Part shown: positions 7,837 to 15,946 of the stretch, in pieces
Numbering within the stretch: position 1 is the stretch's first letter
Layout of the letters: each line of letters opens with the position of its first letter
Source of the DNA: CAZIVO01 sp964542765
GTDB lineage: Bacteria; Planctomycetota; UBA1135; UBA2386
Length of the DNA: 21,518 nucleotides
Direction: 5' to 3'
NCBI GenBank assembly: GCA_964542765.1
Contig: CAZIVO010000059.1
Span: 1-21,518 of the forward strand
The notes under the pieces: model-generated
What the model saw: the letters and a program-made list of their open reading frames with translations, nothing else
Database searches by the model: none
Told to the model about the DNA's origin: nothing
Translations under genes and position numbers: made by a program

Positions 7837-9540
7837 TCAGCTTGCAATGGCGGCCTCTACATCGGCGACGAGAGCTGCCAGGGTCTCTTCACCGAGGTCG
7901 AACTTCACCCCGGCGGCGGCGAACAATTCCGGCAGCGGACGGCAGCCGCCCAGGGCCAGTGCTTGCCTGTAGCTGCGGACGGCATTCTCGGGATGGCTTC
8001 GATATCCTTGCCATACCTGCAGCGCTGCAAGTTGCGCGATGCCGTACTCGATGTAGTAGAAGGGGCTGGTGAACAGATGCCCCTGGCCGGTCCAGCGGTT
8101 CTCGAGGGCGTCCTCGATGCCTGACCAGTCCAGCCCTGGCGAGAAGCGAGTCCGGATCGAGAGCCAGGTTGATGTCCGGGCCTTTGCGTCATGATCAGGG
8201 TTGGCGTAGATCCAGTGCTGGAAGGCATCGATCGATGCGATCCAGGTCAAGGTGCCCAGGAGGCCTTCGAGATGCTTGCTGCGCTCGGCGCGAGCATTCT
8301 CCTCGTCATAGACCGAGCCGATCATCTCGAGTCCCATGAGTTCCATCGACATGCTCGCTGTTTCGGCGAACTCGATGGGTGCGTCACGGTAGGTGACGAG
8401 AGGCTCTTGCCTGCACAGGATCGAGTGGAATGAGTGGCCGCCTTCATGGAGGAGTGTCTGCACGTCGTTGTGGGTGCCGACACCGTTGGTGAAGATGAAG
8501 GGCAGCCGGATGTCCTCGATGCCGTACTGGTATCCGCCAGGCGCCTTGCCTTTCCTGCTCATGAGATCGAGGAGGTCATGTTCTCTCAGGAGATCGAACT
8601 CGGCCGCGAATCGAGGATCGACCTGCTCGAAGACGTTGCGGCAGAGCTTGATCAGTTCCTCTTCGGTTTCGAAGGGCCGGTATGGAGGTCTTCCATCGAT
8701 ATCGACTTCGAGGTCCCAGGGCCGGAGTTCTTCGAGGCCGAGGGCCTTCTTGCGTTTGTCATGTAGTCTGCCAACCGCAGGAACGACAACCTTTTCGATG
8801 GCCTCATGGAAGCGCGTGCAGTCGTCAGCCGTGTAGTCGAACCTCTGTAGTTGCTTGAATCGGTAGGGGGTGTAACTGTCAAAGCCGGCGTTGCGGGCCA
8901 TCTTTGTCCGCAGGGCGATGAGCTGGTCATAGATCTCGTACAACGGCCCCCAGGTTTTGCGGCGTTCCTCGAGAGACGCTCGGAAGGCTCGCTCGCGAAG
9001 GTCGCGGTCCTGCTTTTCGGCATAGGGAGCCATCTGTTGCAAGGTGTGCTCCTTTCCTTCGAACGGCACGGTCATGGCGCCCATGAGTTCTTGCTGCTTC
9101 GTTTCGATTTCCGACTCTTGCGCCTGCAGCGCCGTATTTTCTTCCCGGAAAATCTCTCTCGCGCAGCGCCGTCCGCGGATCAAGACCTCGAACCGCCGGG
9201 TATCGAGTTGCTCTACATGGGGGTCATCGAGGAACTTGTGGTCGAGCCGATCGGCCAGGATCTTGACCCTGGGTGCGACCTCTCGCTCGATGGCGAGGTA
9301 GCCCTCCTTGGCCGCCGGGTCATCGGTGTTGCGGGTCATGGCGATGTAACGGCGCGCGACCTCTGCCGCGTAGCGAGACAGGAGTTCGCTTTCGTCGAGG
9401 AGCCACTTCTCGAGGTCGTCGATGGTCGCGATTTCGCGCTCTTCGAGTTCCTTGAACAGGCGCTCGAGGGCGGCCAGGTCGCCGCCGTCCAGATCCTCCG
9501 GGACGAAGTTCCAGCAAGGAGTAAAGTGGGTTGGTGTCAT
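7837..9540 (-). CDS. M3-family zinc metallopeptidase (oligoendopeptidase F-like)
   Basis: This 567-residue cytoplasmic oligopeptidase has the thermolysin-like zinc motif HEGGH (365-369) in the M3-type setting LLHEGGHSFHS. The likely third ligand is Glu393 in EFAETASMS, 24 residues after the second His, as expected for the family. The start of the mature fold, FVPEDL near the N-terminus, and a C-terminal Y-x-E-Y-G-I-A-Q helix also match M3B enzymes such as PepF. These enzymes cut short peptides inside the cell; substrate range cannot be read here. I chose ATG 9540 over the in-frame start at 9603 because family members begin close to the F-x-P-E-D segment and the extra 21 residues are unlike coding sequence. 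There is no signal peptide. Confidence 0.93.
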   Translation of the reverse strand: MTPTHFTPCWNFVPEDLDGGDLAALERLFKELEEREIATIDDLEKWLLDESELLSRYAAEVARRYIAMTRNTDDPAAKEGYLAIEREVAPRVKILADRLDHKFLDDPHVEQLDTRRFEVLIRGRRCAREIFREENTALQAQESEIETKQQELMGAMTVPFEGKEHTLQQMAPYAEKQDRDLRERAFRASLEERRKTWGPLYEIYDQLIALRTKMARNAGFDSYTPYRFKQLQRFDYTADDCTRFHEAIEKVVVPAVGRLHDKRKKALGLEELRPWDLEVDIDGRPPYRPFETEEELIKLCRNVFEQVDPRFAAEFDLLREHDLLDLMSRKGKAPGGYQYGIEDIRLPFIFTNGVGTHNDVQTLLHEGGHSFHSILCRQEPLVTYRDAPIEFAETASMSMELMGLEMIGSVYDEENARAERSKHLEGLLGTLTWIASIDAFQHWIYANPDHDAKARTSTWLSIRTRFSPGLDWSGIEDALENRWTGQGHLFTSPFYYIEYGIAQLAALQVWQGYRSHPENAVRSYRQALALGGCRPLPELFAAAGVKFDLGEETLAALVADVEAAIAS

Positions 9541-9617
9541 CGTGAGATGTCGGGATAGGGGGTGTATTCGATACGGTGGCTGTCCCTTTCGCAGGACATC
9601 CATCCCAGGCAGGGAAC

Positions 9618-9650
9618 AACCTAAGACCCTTTATTATTGGAGGTTAGGTT
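9618..9650. repeat. Inverted repeat around an AT-rich core in a divergent promoter region
   Basis: AACCTAA (9618-9624) and TTAGGTT (9644-9650) are perfect 7-base inverted arms. Between them lies the most AT-rich stretch of the intergenic region (TTTATTATT), plus a nested CCT/AGG pair. It lies between the divergent peptidase and lipoprotein genes, so it could be an operator with two half-sites or a leader hairpin. No protein or element can be named. Confidence 0.3.
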
Positions 9651-9690
9651 ACGGAGCCTGTTTTGGCATGGGAATTGTTCTACCACCACC

Positions 9691-10164
9691 ATGCAGCCTC
9701 TAACAGCCTCCATCCTCGCTTCGTTGGCTCTTTTTGCCAGTTCCTGCACGGGATACGTGCAGGGGAGAGTCGTGACCAAGAGCCCGCGGACCGTTTCGGT
9801 AGAGGTAGAGGTGTACGACCCTGTGACGAATCTCGTCTGGAAGGGGGTGAGCGTCCGGGTCGTCGAGGGCGCGATGGAGTGGTCGAGCGCGACGATCAAG
9901 AATTCCGATCCGGACGATTGGTTTTTGACCGGCGATTTCGGGACGGTGCTGTTCGATGCTCACGAACTCACCCACGCCGGGATCGGTTTCATGGAAGATG
10001 ACAGTCGTCGTGCGATCCTGACTGCTGATCTGGATGAGGACGAGGCTTACGTTCTCGTCGAGATCGCGGCGAAGGGTTTCAACCCGGCGCAAGTAGATGT
10101 GAAGGTGACCTGGGACAAACCTAACGTTTTTGTATCCGTACCCTTCACACCCATCGGCAGCTAG
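9691..10164 (+). CDS. Small predicted lipoprotein of unknown function
   Basis: The 157-residue product from ATG 9691 begins with a hydrophobic signal ending in a plausible lipobox, FASS-Cys19, after which it should be lipidated and exported. The mature part is predicted mostly beta strand, with alternating hydrophobic residues and many acidic residues (for example VSVEVEVYDP and ADLDEDEAYVLVEIAAKG), like a small Ig- or carboxypeptidase-regulatory-like sandwich. No catalytic motif is visible. Upstream in-frame codons to 9637 are ignored because the signal peptide begins at the later ATG. The sulfatase gene starts only 10 bases after its stop, so they may be co-transcribed, but I cannot tell whether they work together. 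Confidence 0.7.
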   Translation: MQPLTASILASLALFASSCTGYVQGRVVTKSPRTVSVEVEVYDPVTNLVWKGVSVRVVEGAMEWSSATIKNSDPDDWFLTGDFGTVLFDAHELTHAGIGFMEDDSRRAILTADLDEDEAYVLVEIAAKGFNPAQVDVKVTWDKPNVFVSVPFTPIGS

Positions 10165-10174
10165 ACTGTGGCCG

Positions 10175-11437
10175 ATGAAATGTGTCTTTGTCGGACTCGT
10201 CTCGATCTTCGCGACCCTCGCCCTCACGGCCCAGGATAAGCCGAACATCGTTCTGATCATTTCCGATGATCAGGCATGGACGGATTTCGGGTTCATGGGG
10301 CACGAGGTCGTGGAGACGCCTCACCTCGATCGCCTGGCGAGCCAGAGCGCGGTATTTCCGCGTGGCTACGTGCCGTCCAGCCTGTGCCGGACGAGTCTGG
10401 CCTCGATCATCACCGGCCTCTATCCGCACCAGCACGGGATCACCGGGAATGATCCGCGCAAGGGTGTCTCACGTCACCTGATGCTTGAGCACATCGATCG
10501 TGCGGCGACCTTGCCCAAGATCCTGGGCCCACTCGGCTATCGGAGCTTGCAGACCGGCAAGTGGTGGGAAGGTCACCATCGCCGCGGTGGTTTCACCGAT
10601 GGTATGACGCACGGTGATCCGGCTCGCCGCGGGAGGCATGGCGACGAGGGGTTGAAGGTCGGCCGCGAGTCGATGCAGCCGATCAATGATTTCCTGGATG
10701 ATTGCAAGGAGAAGCAAGAGCCGTTCTTCGTTTGGTATGCGCCCTTCTTGCCGCACACCCCGCACAATCCTCCCGAGCGTCTTTTGGAGAAGTATCGGGC
10801 ACCAGACCGATCCGCATTTGTCGCCAAGTACTATGCGATGTGCGAATGGTTCGACGAGACCTGCGGCCAGCTCCTTGCAGCTCTCGATTCCAGGGACCTG
10901 ACCGAAAATACGCTGGTCTTGTTCGTGGTCGATAACGGTTGGATCCAGAAGCCTGACCGGCGAGGTTTTGCCGCACGGAGCAAGCGGTCACCTTACGACG
11001 GCGGCCTGCGTACACCGATCATGGTGCGGTGGCCTGGCAAGGTGTCGCCGGGTGAGCACCAGAAACCGGTCAGCAGCATCGATCTGGCACCAACGATCCT
11101 GAAGGCCTGTGGCGCCGAAGTTCCGGATGGACTTCCCGGCCTGGACCTGATTTCGATGGCCCGAGAAGAGGGTGATGAGCGTGAGGCGATCTTCGGTGCG
11201 ACCTTCGATCATGATGTTGCCGACCTCCATGATCCCGCTGAGAGTTTGCAGTTTCGCTGGACGGTCGCGGGGCGCTTCAAGCTGATCCAGCCCGCTGATT
11301 CCGGGGTGGCGGGAGAGCTTTTCGACCTGCTTGCAGATCCCCATGAGAAGCGAGATCTGGCCGCGGATTCACCAGATCAGGTGGCGCGTCTGCGAGCTCT
11401 TCTCGACGCGTGGTGGCCGGGAACTTCGGACAACTGA
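10175..11437 (+). CDS. Secreted sulfatase (alkaline phosphatase superfamily)
   Basis: This 420-residue type I sulfatase hydrolyses sulfate esters, probably of algal or other polysaccharides, outside the cytoplasm. ATG 10175 begins a signal peptide cleaved after about LALTAQ. The mature start KPNIVLIISDDQ carries the metal-binding Asp31-Asp32. The formylglycine segment is SSLCRTSLASIITG, with Cys71 as the residue to be modified; this is C-x-T-S-L rather than the canonical C-x-P-S-R. The YPHQHGITG that follows, the later FLPHTPHNPP and the VVDNGW segment also fit. An in-frame ATG at 10130 lies inside the previous gene and would destroy the signal peptide. Planctomycetes typically carry many sulfatases. 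No anaerobic or FGE-type maturase gene is in this window. Confidence 0.92.
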   Translation: MKCVFVGLVSIFATLALTAQDKPNIVLIISDDQAWTDFGFMGHEVVETPHLDRLASQSAVFPRGYVPSSLCRTSLASIITGLYPHQHGITGNDPRKGVSRHLMLEHIDRAATLPKILGPLGYRSLQTGKWWEGHHRRGGFTDGMTHGDPARRGRHGDEGLKVGRESMQPINDFLDDCKEKQEPFFVWYAPFLPHTPHNPPERLLEKYRAPDRSAFVAKYYAMCEWFDETCGQLLAALDSRDLTENTLVLFVVDNGWIQKPDRRGFAARSKRSPYDGGLRTPIMVRWPGKVSPGEHQKPVSSIDLAPTILKACGAEVPDGLPGLDLISMAREEGDEREAIFGATFDHDVADLHDPAESLQFRWTVAGRFKLIQPADSGVAGELFDLLADPHEKRDLAADSPDQVARLRALLDAWWPGTSDN

Positions 11438-11455
11438 AACTTGGCCTTCTTCGGG

Positions 11456-13672
11456 TCAGGCATCCGGAAGTCTCAGCTTCTGGTCGAGGAGGGAGTTGCG
11501 CGAGGCTTCTTGATTGTTGCGCACGGCGATGGCGAAGGCCTTGGGTGAGCCCACCAGGACCACGAGCCGTCGCCCACGCGTGATTGCGGTGTAGAGAAGA
11601 TTGCGCCGCAGCATCATGAAGTGTTCGGTCGCCATCGGGATCACGACAGCGGGGTACTCGCTGCCTTGTGATCGATGCACGCTGATGGCATAGGCGAGAA
11701 CGATCTGATCCAGCTCACCCGGACCATATTCGATGAGCCGGTTTCCGAAGCGCACGGTCAAGCGGCCCTGGTTGGGTTCCACGACTTCGATCTTGCCGAT
11801 ATCACCATTGAACACGTCGGTCTCGTAGTCGTTGCGGATCTGCATGACCTTGTCGCCGCGGACGAAGGTTCGTCCGCTCCGCTCGAGCGTCGGGCCCTGT
11901 GAATTGATCTCGCCTTGCAGATCGTGGTTGAGGGCATCGGCCCCGGCATCTCCACGGTACATCGGGCAGAGCACCTGGATATCGGTCAGCGGGTCGAGGT
12001 CGAACGCCTGTGGGATGCGGCGGGTGACGAGCTCGCGGATGACCTCGCGCGTTTTTTTGCTATCGGCTGTTTCGATGAAGAAGAAGTCGGAACCGTCATC
12101 GCCACTTCTGGGGACTTCGCCACGGAGCATGGAGTGCGCCGCCTCGACGATGAGAGATCCCTCGTCTTGCCTGAAGATCTCCGTCAGGGCGGTCACCGGT
12201 ACCCGTTGCGATTCGATGATGTCGCGTAGCACATTGCCGGGTCCAACGGATGGGAGTTGATCGACATCGCCGACGAGGACGAGCCGCATCCCCAGGGGCA
12301 CGGCTCGCAAGAGGCTGTAGGCGAGCTGGATGTCCAGCATCGAAGCCTCGTCGATGACCAGCATGTCGCCTTCCAGCTGGTCGAATTCATCCTTGGTGAA
12401 TCGGTTCACCCCGGGTTGGTACTCGAGCAGGCGGTGAATGGTTCGAGCACTACGCCCGGTTGATTCCCCGAGGCGCTTGGCGGCCCTGCCGGTCGGTGCG
12501 CCGAGGAGGAGTTTGCGATGTTCGCCGGTGAGGATTTCGGAGAGCGCGCGGATGATGGTGGTCTTGCCTACACCGGGACCGCCGGTGATGACGGTCACGG
12601 GATACTGCAAGGCGGCGATGACGGCCTGCCTTTGTTGCTCCGGCATGCGAAGGTTGCCGCTTTCCATGAATCGGGCAACGGCTTGTTCGGGGTGGATCAG
12701 GAGATCGCGTGCAGGGGCGTCAGCCAGTTGAGCGATACGGATGGCCACTCCGGTTTCAGACTGATGGAGGGCGACCGGGAAGATACATCGGTTGTCATCG
12801 ACATCTTCTTGCGTGTGCTCGATGGCGATGCGTCCTTCCTCGGTGAGCGGCAAAATCATCTGCTCGATGGCATCGGCTTCGCTGCCGAGTAATTCGCACG
12901 ATCGCCTGTTCAGTTCTTCGATCGCCAGATAGCAGTGTCCTTCCCTTGCTGCTTGCTGCAGCAAGAACAGGATGCCGGCTTGCAGGCGCTCGGGCGCATC
13001 ATGTTCGATGCCCAGGTGAATGGCGAGCTGGTCGGCGGTTCGAAAACCGATCCCGATCACCTCATCGGCGAGGCGATAGGGGTTGGCTTCGATCAGGGCC
13101 GAGGCATTGCTGCCGTATTGTTTGACGATCTTCGCGGCGAGATTCTCGCCCAGCCCATGCGTGCGCAAGAACACCATCACGGCCTGGATATCCTTGTGAG
13201 CGCAGACCGCCTCGACGAGGTCGTGGATGCGTTGGGCGCCGAGGCCCTTGATTTCTTGCAGGCGTTCGGGCTCCTCCTCGATGATTTGCAGGGTTTCCGT
13301 GCCGAAATGCTCGGTGATCTTGGCGGCGGTGGCGGGGCCGATTCCCTTGACCAGATTGGAAGCCAGGTAGGCGGTGATTCCGTCGGTGGAGTTGGGCAGG
13401 ATGGCCTCGACGGTTAGGGCCTGGATCTGGGGTCCGAACCGAGGGTGAACAACCACCTCGCCAGAAACGATAACCTCTTGTCCTTCCTTTAGTTGTGCAA
13501 GATGGCCCACGACGGAAATGAGTTCGCCAGTTTCGGGCTTCAAGCGGACGACGGCGAAGCCCGTATCGGCTGATCGGAAGGTGAATCGGTGTAGCGTTCC
13601 CCTGATCTTAACCTGCTCACCCTCGGTCAGTCGGTGGTCAGAAGTCTGGTCTTTCTGGGGGTTTTGCTCCAA
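11456..13672 (-). CDS. recD2: RecD2-type superfamily 1B DNA helicase
   Basis: RecD2 is a stand-alone 5'-to-3' DNA helicase involved in repair and replication-fork processing in bacteria, many of them without RecBC. The 738-residue length is typical. Visible in order are an N-terminal OB-like region (20-90), helix-hairpin-helix segments (VKGIGPATAAKI near 108-119, IKGLGAQRI near 141-149, HGLGENLAAKIV near 172), Walker A GGPGVGKT (364-371), DEAS (441-444), motif III GDVDQLPSVGPG (468-479), FRQ (500-502), motif V VHRSQGSEYP and motif VI YTAITRGRR. The start is a TTG at 13672; no in-frame ATG lies near the conserved N-terminus, and only a weak AGGG precedes it. It is divergent from rpsU and ends 18 bases from the convergent sulfatase gene. 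Confidence 0.95.
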   Translation of the reverse strand: MEQNPQKDQTSDHRLTEGEQVKIRGTLHRFTFRSADTGFAVVRLKPETGELISVVGHLAQLKEGQEVIVSGEVVVHPRFGPQIQALTVEAILPNSTDGITAYLASNLVKGIGPATAAKITEHFGTETLQIIEEEPERLQEIKGLGAQRIHDLVEAVCAHKDIQAVMVFLRTHGLGENLAAKIVKQYGSNASALIEANPYRLADEVIGIGFRTADQLAIHLGIEHDAPERLQAGILFLLQQAAREGHCYLAIEELNRRSCELLGSEADAIEQMILPLTEEGRIAIEHTQEDVDDNRCIFPVALHQSETGVAIRIAQLADAPARDLLIHPEQAVARFMESGNLRMPEQQRQAVIAALQYPVTVITGGPGVGKTTIIRALSEILTGEHRKLLLGAPTGRAAKRLGESTGRSARTIHRLLEYQPGVNRFTKDEFDQLEGDMLVIDEASMLDIQLAYSLLRAVPLGMRLVLVGDVDQLPSVGPGNVLRDIIESQRVPVTALTEIFRQDEGSLIVEAAHSMLRGEVPRSGDDGSDFFFIETADSKKTREVIRELVTRRIPQAFDLDPLTDIQVLCPMYRGDAGADALNHDLQGEINSQGPTLERSGRTFVRGDKVMQIRNDYETDVFNGDIGKIEVVEPNQGRLTVRFGNRLIEYGPGELDQIVLAYAISVHRSQGSEYPAVVIPMATEHFMMLRRNLLYTAITRGRRLVVLVGSPKAFAIAVRNNQEASRNSLLDQKLRLPDA

Positions 13673-13728
13673 CAGGCGTTGCCCTTATGTTGATCGAAGC
13701 TAACCTGCGTAGCCCTATTTCCGCATGT

Positions 13729-13763
13729 TGCGGGTCTGGCACCTGGTCAGGAAGCAGCCCGCA
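13729..13763 (+). promoter_or_regulatory. Possible structured leader upstream of rpsU
   Basis: TGCGGG (13729-13734) pairs with CCCGCA (13758-13763). Nested inside is CCTG-gt-CAGG (13742-13751), giving a compact two-step stem in the recD2-rpsU gap. Ribosomal protein genes are often regulated by binding to their own leaders, which makes the position suggestive. It may equally be chance in GC-rich DNA, and it could belong to the recD2 side. Confidence 0.22.
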
Positions 13764-13830
13764 GGGTATCCAATGCAGGCATGCGGCCGGGGTTAGCATT
13801 TGATTTTCGTTTGAACTGTATCGACTGCCC

Positions 13831-14268
13831 ATGGTCCGAGTCCAAGTCCGTCTGAATGAGCCCTTCGAGGGTGCTCTCCGTCGCTTCAAGCGGCAGTGCA
13901 ACTACTCTGGCATCTTTCGCCTTGCCAAGAAGTACAGTTTTCACGAGAAGCGCAGCGACAGGCGCCGCAGAGAGGGTCGCGAGAAGATCAGGAATATTCA
14001 GCGAGCCCTGCGTATGGCCAGCGGTAAGGGTCGTGTGCGTTCCGTGCGGAAGTCGCGTGTGCGTGCCGATACACCCCAAGAGACCGAGGAGACAGCGGAG
14101 GCAGCAGCCACCCCCGTCACCGAAGCCGTTAGCAGTGAAGCGACGACCACGCCCAGTCCCGCTCCTGCCGCAGCCCCGGATGTAAGTAGTGAGCCGAAAC
14201 CGCTGGTTGCGGACCCTGCCTCCGAATCTTCTCAGCCAGAGGTTACACCTGGCGCCGACGAGAGCTGA
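13831..14268 (+). CDS. rpsU: Ribosomal protein bS21 with a long acidic Ala/Pro/Thr-rich C-terminal tail
   Basis: Residues 1 to about 65 match bS21, a small 30S subunit protein near the anti-Shine-Dalgarno end of 16S rRNA: MVRVQVRLNEPFEGALRRFK, then a basic helix with YSFHEKRSDRRRREGREK. Normal bS21 has about 60-70 residues, but this frame continues to 145. After a basic linker (GKGRVRSVRKSRVRA) comes about 65 residues of low-complexity acidic sequence rich in Ala, Pro, Thr, Ser and Glu (ETEETAEAAATPVTEA and similar). The frame is intact with a single TGA stop, so this is not an obvious frameshift. No Shine-Dalgarno sequence is seen before ATG 13831. A pseudouridine synthase gene follows 84 bases downstream, so co-transcription is plausible. 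Confidence 0.9.
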   Translation: MVRVQVRLNEPFEGALRRFKRQCNYSGIFRLAKKYSFHEKRSDRRRREGREKIRNIQRALRMASGKGRVRSVRKSRVRADTPQETEETAEAAATPVTEAVSSEATTTPSPAPAAAPDVSSEPKPLVADPASESSQPEVTPGADES

Positions 14269-14352
14269 ACTCGCAGGGGCCGATGGTCTTGCGAGTGTGA
14301 GGTTCTGCCGGAGTGTTTGGACCGTCGTGACACTCCTCGAGGCCGATGGCTG

Positions 14353-15366
14353 ATGGCTCTTCCCCAGTTTCCAGGTGACCCGCCCAAGGATCTGAGCCGT
14401 CCGCTTCGCGAGGTGAAGATCCTGATCGATCAGCGCCATGACGGCGCTCGCCTCGATCGGGCCTTGGCCGACATCCTGACGTGGCGTTCGCGCACCAGCA
14501 TCCATCGTCTGATCAAGGAGGGTTTCGTCGATGTCCAGGGCGAGAATGCTCGGCCTGCGAGCCGGGTCAGGTGCAAGGACACGGTGATCGTTCGGATACC
14601 GAAAGCACCCGAACCCAAGGTTCGTGTCGCTCCCGATGCGGACAGTATCCCAGTCCTTCACGAAGATCGTTGGATGGTGGTCATCGACAAGCCGGCGGGC
14701 ATCCTCGTGCATCCAGCCGGGCGATCCCTTTACGGGACGGTGATTCACTGGCTGCACGAACGCTACCGCCGGCCCGAGGAACCCGAATTCGACGTGGTTC
14801 CCCGCCTGCTTCATCGGATTGATAGAGAAACCTCCGGGGTGCTCGCCGCCGGACTGGATGAGGACTTCCATGGGTTGGTGGCTCGGCAGTTCGAGGAACG
14901 GAAGGTCCGCAAGACCTATCTCGCCGTGGTTCATGGGCGGCCGGATCAGGACGAGGGCCTGATCGATCTCGGGATTGGTCCTGCCCGGCGTTCGTCAGTT
15001 CGTCTGAGGCTGGAAGCGCGACGTGACGGCTCCGGTCAGCCAGCCTTGACTCGTTATCGCTTTCTGCGTGGAACCGGTCAGTATTCGCTCGTCGAACTGC
15101 ATCCACGGACTGGCCGCACCCATCAACTCCGGGTCCACATGGCCGCGATCGGTTGTCCGCTGGTGGGTGACAAGCTCTACGGCCACGGTGATGAGATCTT
15201 CCTCGAGCATCTTCGTGGAGAGTTGAGCGAGGAGAACAAGGAAAAACTCGTCCTGGATCGGCACGCTCTTCACTCCTGGCGCCTTCGCTTTTTTCACCCC
15301 GAGAGGGATGACGAGATGGAGATCGAGGCCTCCTTGCCGCAGGACATGGAGGGGCTGCTGGATTGA
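14353..15366 (+). CDS. RluA-family RNA pseudouridine synthase
   Basis: This 337-residue enzyme isomerises uridine to pseudouridine in rRNA or tRNA in the cytoplasm. An N-terminal S4 RNA-binding domain (about 31-82, GARLDRALADILTWRSR) precedes the catalytic domain, which has DKPAGILVHP (112-121), HRIDRETSG (154-162) with the catalytic Asp157, and RTGRTHQLRVHMA with the conserved Arg-Thr-His-Gln. The isoleucine in HRID replaces the more usual leucine and is conservative. The architecture resembles RluD/RluC, but the target site is not readable. I chose ATG 14353 with GAGG ten bases upstream over a TTG at 14317 without such a site. A perfect hairpin lies 37 bases after the stop. Confidence 0.93.
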   Translation: MALPQFPGDPPKDLSRPLREVKILIDQRHDGARLDRALADILTWRSRTSIHRLIKEGFVDVQGENARPASRVRCKDTVIVRIPKAPEPKVRVAPDADSIPVLHEDRWMVVIDKPAGILVHPAGRSLYGTVIHWLHERYRRPEEPEFDVVPRLLHRIDRETSGVLAAGLDEDFHGLVARQFEERKVRKTYLAVVHGRPDQDEGLIDLGIGPARRSSVRLRLEARRDGSGQPALTRYRFLRGTGQYSLVELHPRTGRTHQLRVHMAAIGCPLVGDKLYGHGDEIFLEHLRGELSEENKEKLVLDRHALHSWRLRFFHPERDDEMEIEASLPQDMEGLLD

Positions 15367-15402
15367 GCGTCTCCTTCGGCGGCCGGTGCGGATTTGAAAC
15401 AA

Positions 15403-15425
15403 CCTGACAGTTCGTTGCTGTCAGG
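15403..15425. terminator. Bidirectional terminator hairpin overlapping the end of the PilZ gene
   Basis: CCTGACAG and CTGTCAGG form a perfect 8-base stem with a 7-base loop between the convergent pseudouridine synthase and PilZ genes. Read on the minus strand, the stem is followed by TTGTTTC, a usable U-rich tail, so it should terminate PilZ transcription best. Its right arm contains the PilZ TGA stop. Confidence 0.7.
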
Positions 15426-15777
15426 AGAGCGTCTTCCGGTAGAGCTTTTCAAAGGCCTGATAGAACCGCAGGTGCGACGGGTTGTCCGGGTGTAACTCCA
15501 GACCTACATCATGGCCGGTGTCGAGGTCCAGGACTCGGACGACGCGTGCTGACACGGTGTGCACTTCTTCTTCGAGTCCAATGCGCAAGGTGGCGAGCTG
15601 CCCTTTTTTTGGGGGTTGAGGGGTTCGCACGCAGATTCCATGGCGGGAAACATCCACGACGATGCAAAAGGCCTGATCACATCCTGCGAGGCCGCCGGTG
15701 GATAGTGACGCATAGGTGCGTCCGGGATAGCGCTCGCTTCGGCGCTGGTTGGCTGTCTGGATCTTCTGTTTCACCAT
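15421..15777 (-). CDS. PilZ-domain protein (probable cyclic-di-GMP receptor)
   Basis: This 118-residue single-domain protein has both parts of the PilZ c-di-GMP site: RxxxR as Arg12 to Arg16 (QRRSERY) and the D/N-x-S-x-x-G box as DVSRHG (42-47). The strands after it (ISARV-type VSARVVRV and HDVGLELHP) fit the beta barrel. It therefore probably binds cyclic di-GMP and modulates a partner by contact, since it carries no output domain. I chose ATG 15777, preceded by GGGAA close by, over the in-frame ATG at 15801. It is a cytoplasmic protein. The 169 bases between it and the upstream small membrane-peptide gene show no feature I can support. Confidence 0.85.
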   Translation of the reverse strand: MVKQKIQTANQRRSERYPGRTYASLSTGGLAGCDQAFCIVVDVSRHGICVRTPQPPKKGQLATLRIGLEEEVHTVSARVVRVLDLDTGHDVGLELHPDNPSHLRFYQAFEKLYRKTLS

Positions 15778-15946
15778 GATTTCCCGTGGGTTGCCCCCCA
15801 TGGAGCCTTCGGTCGGTGGGCCAGCCCTCCTTGAGCGGGATCGGCATGCTGGCTGAACTCGCCTTCCTATCGGCGGGAGGCTCGTATGCGATCCTGCAGT
15901 CGCCGTGTGGATTCCTGCCCGCGAGAGCGCTGGATCGGGCTTCGAT

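Noticed and set aside
13747..14934. Minus-strand open frame of 395 codons over rpsU and the pseudouridine synthase
   Set aside because: Both plus-strand genes are firmly identified, and this frame has no family features.
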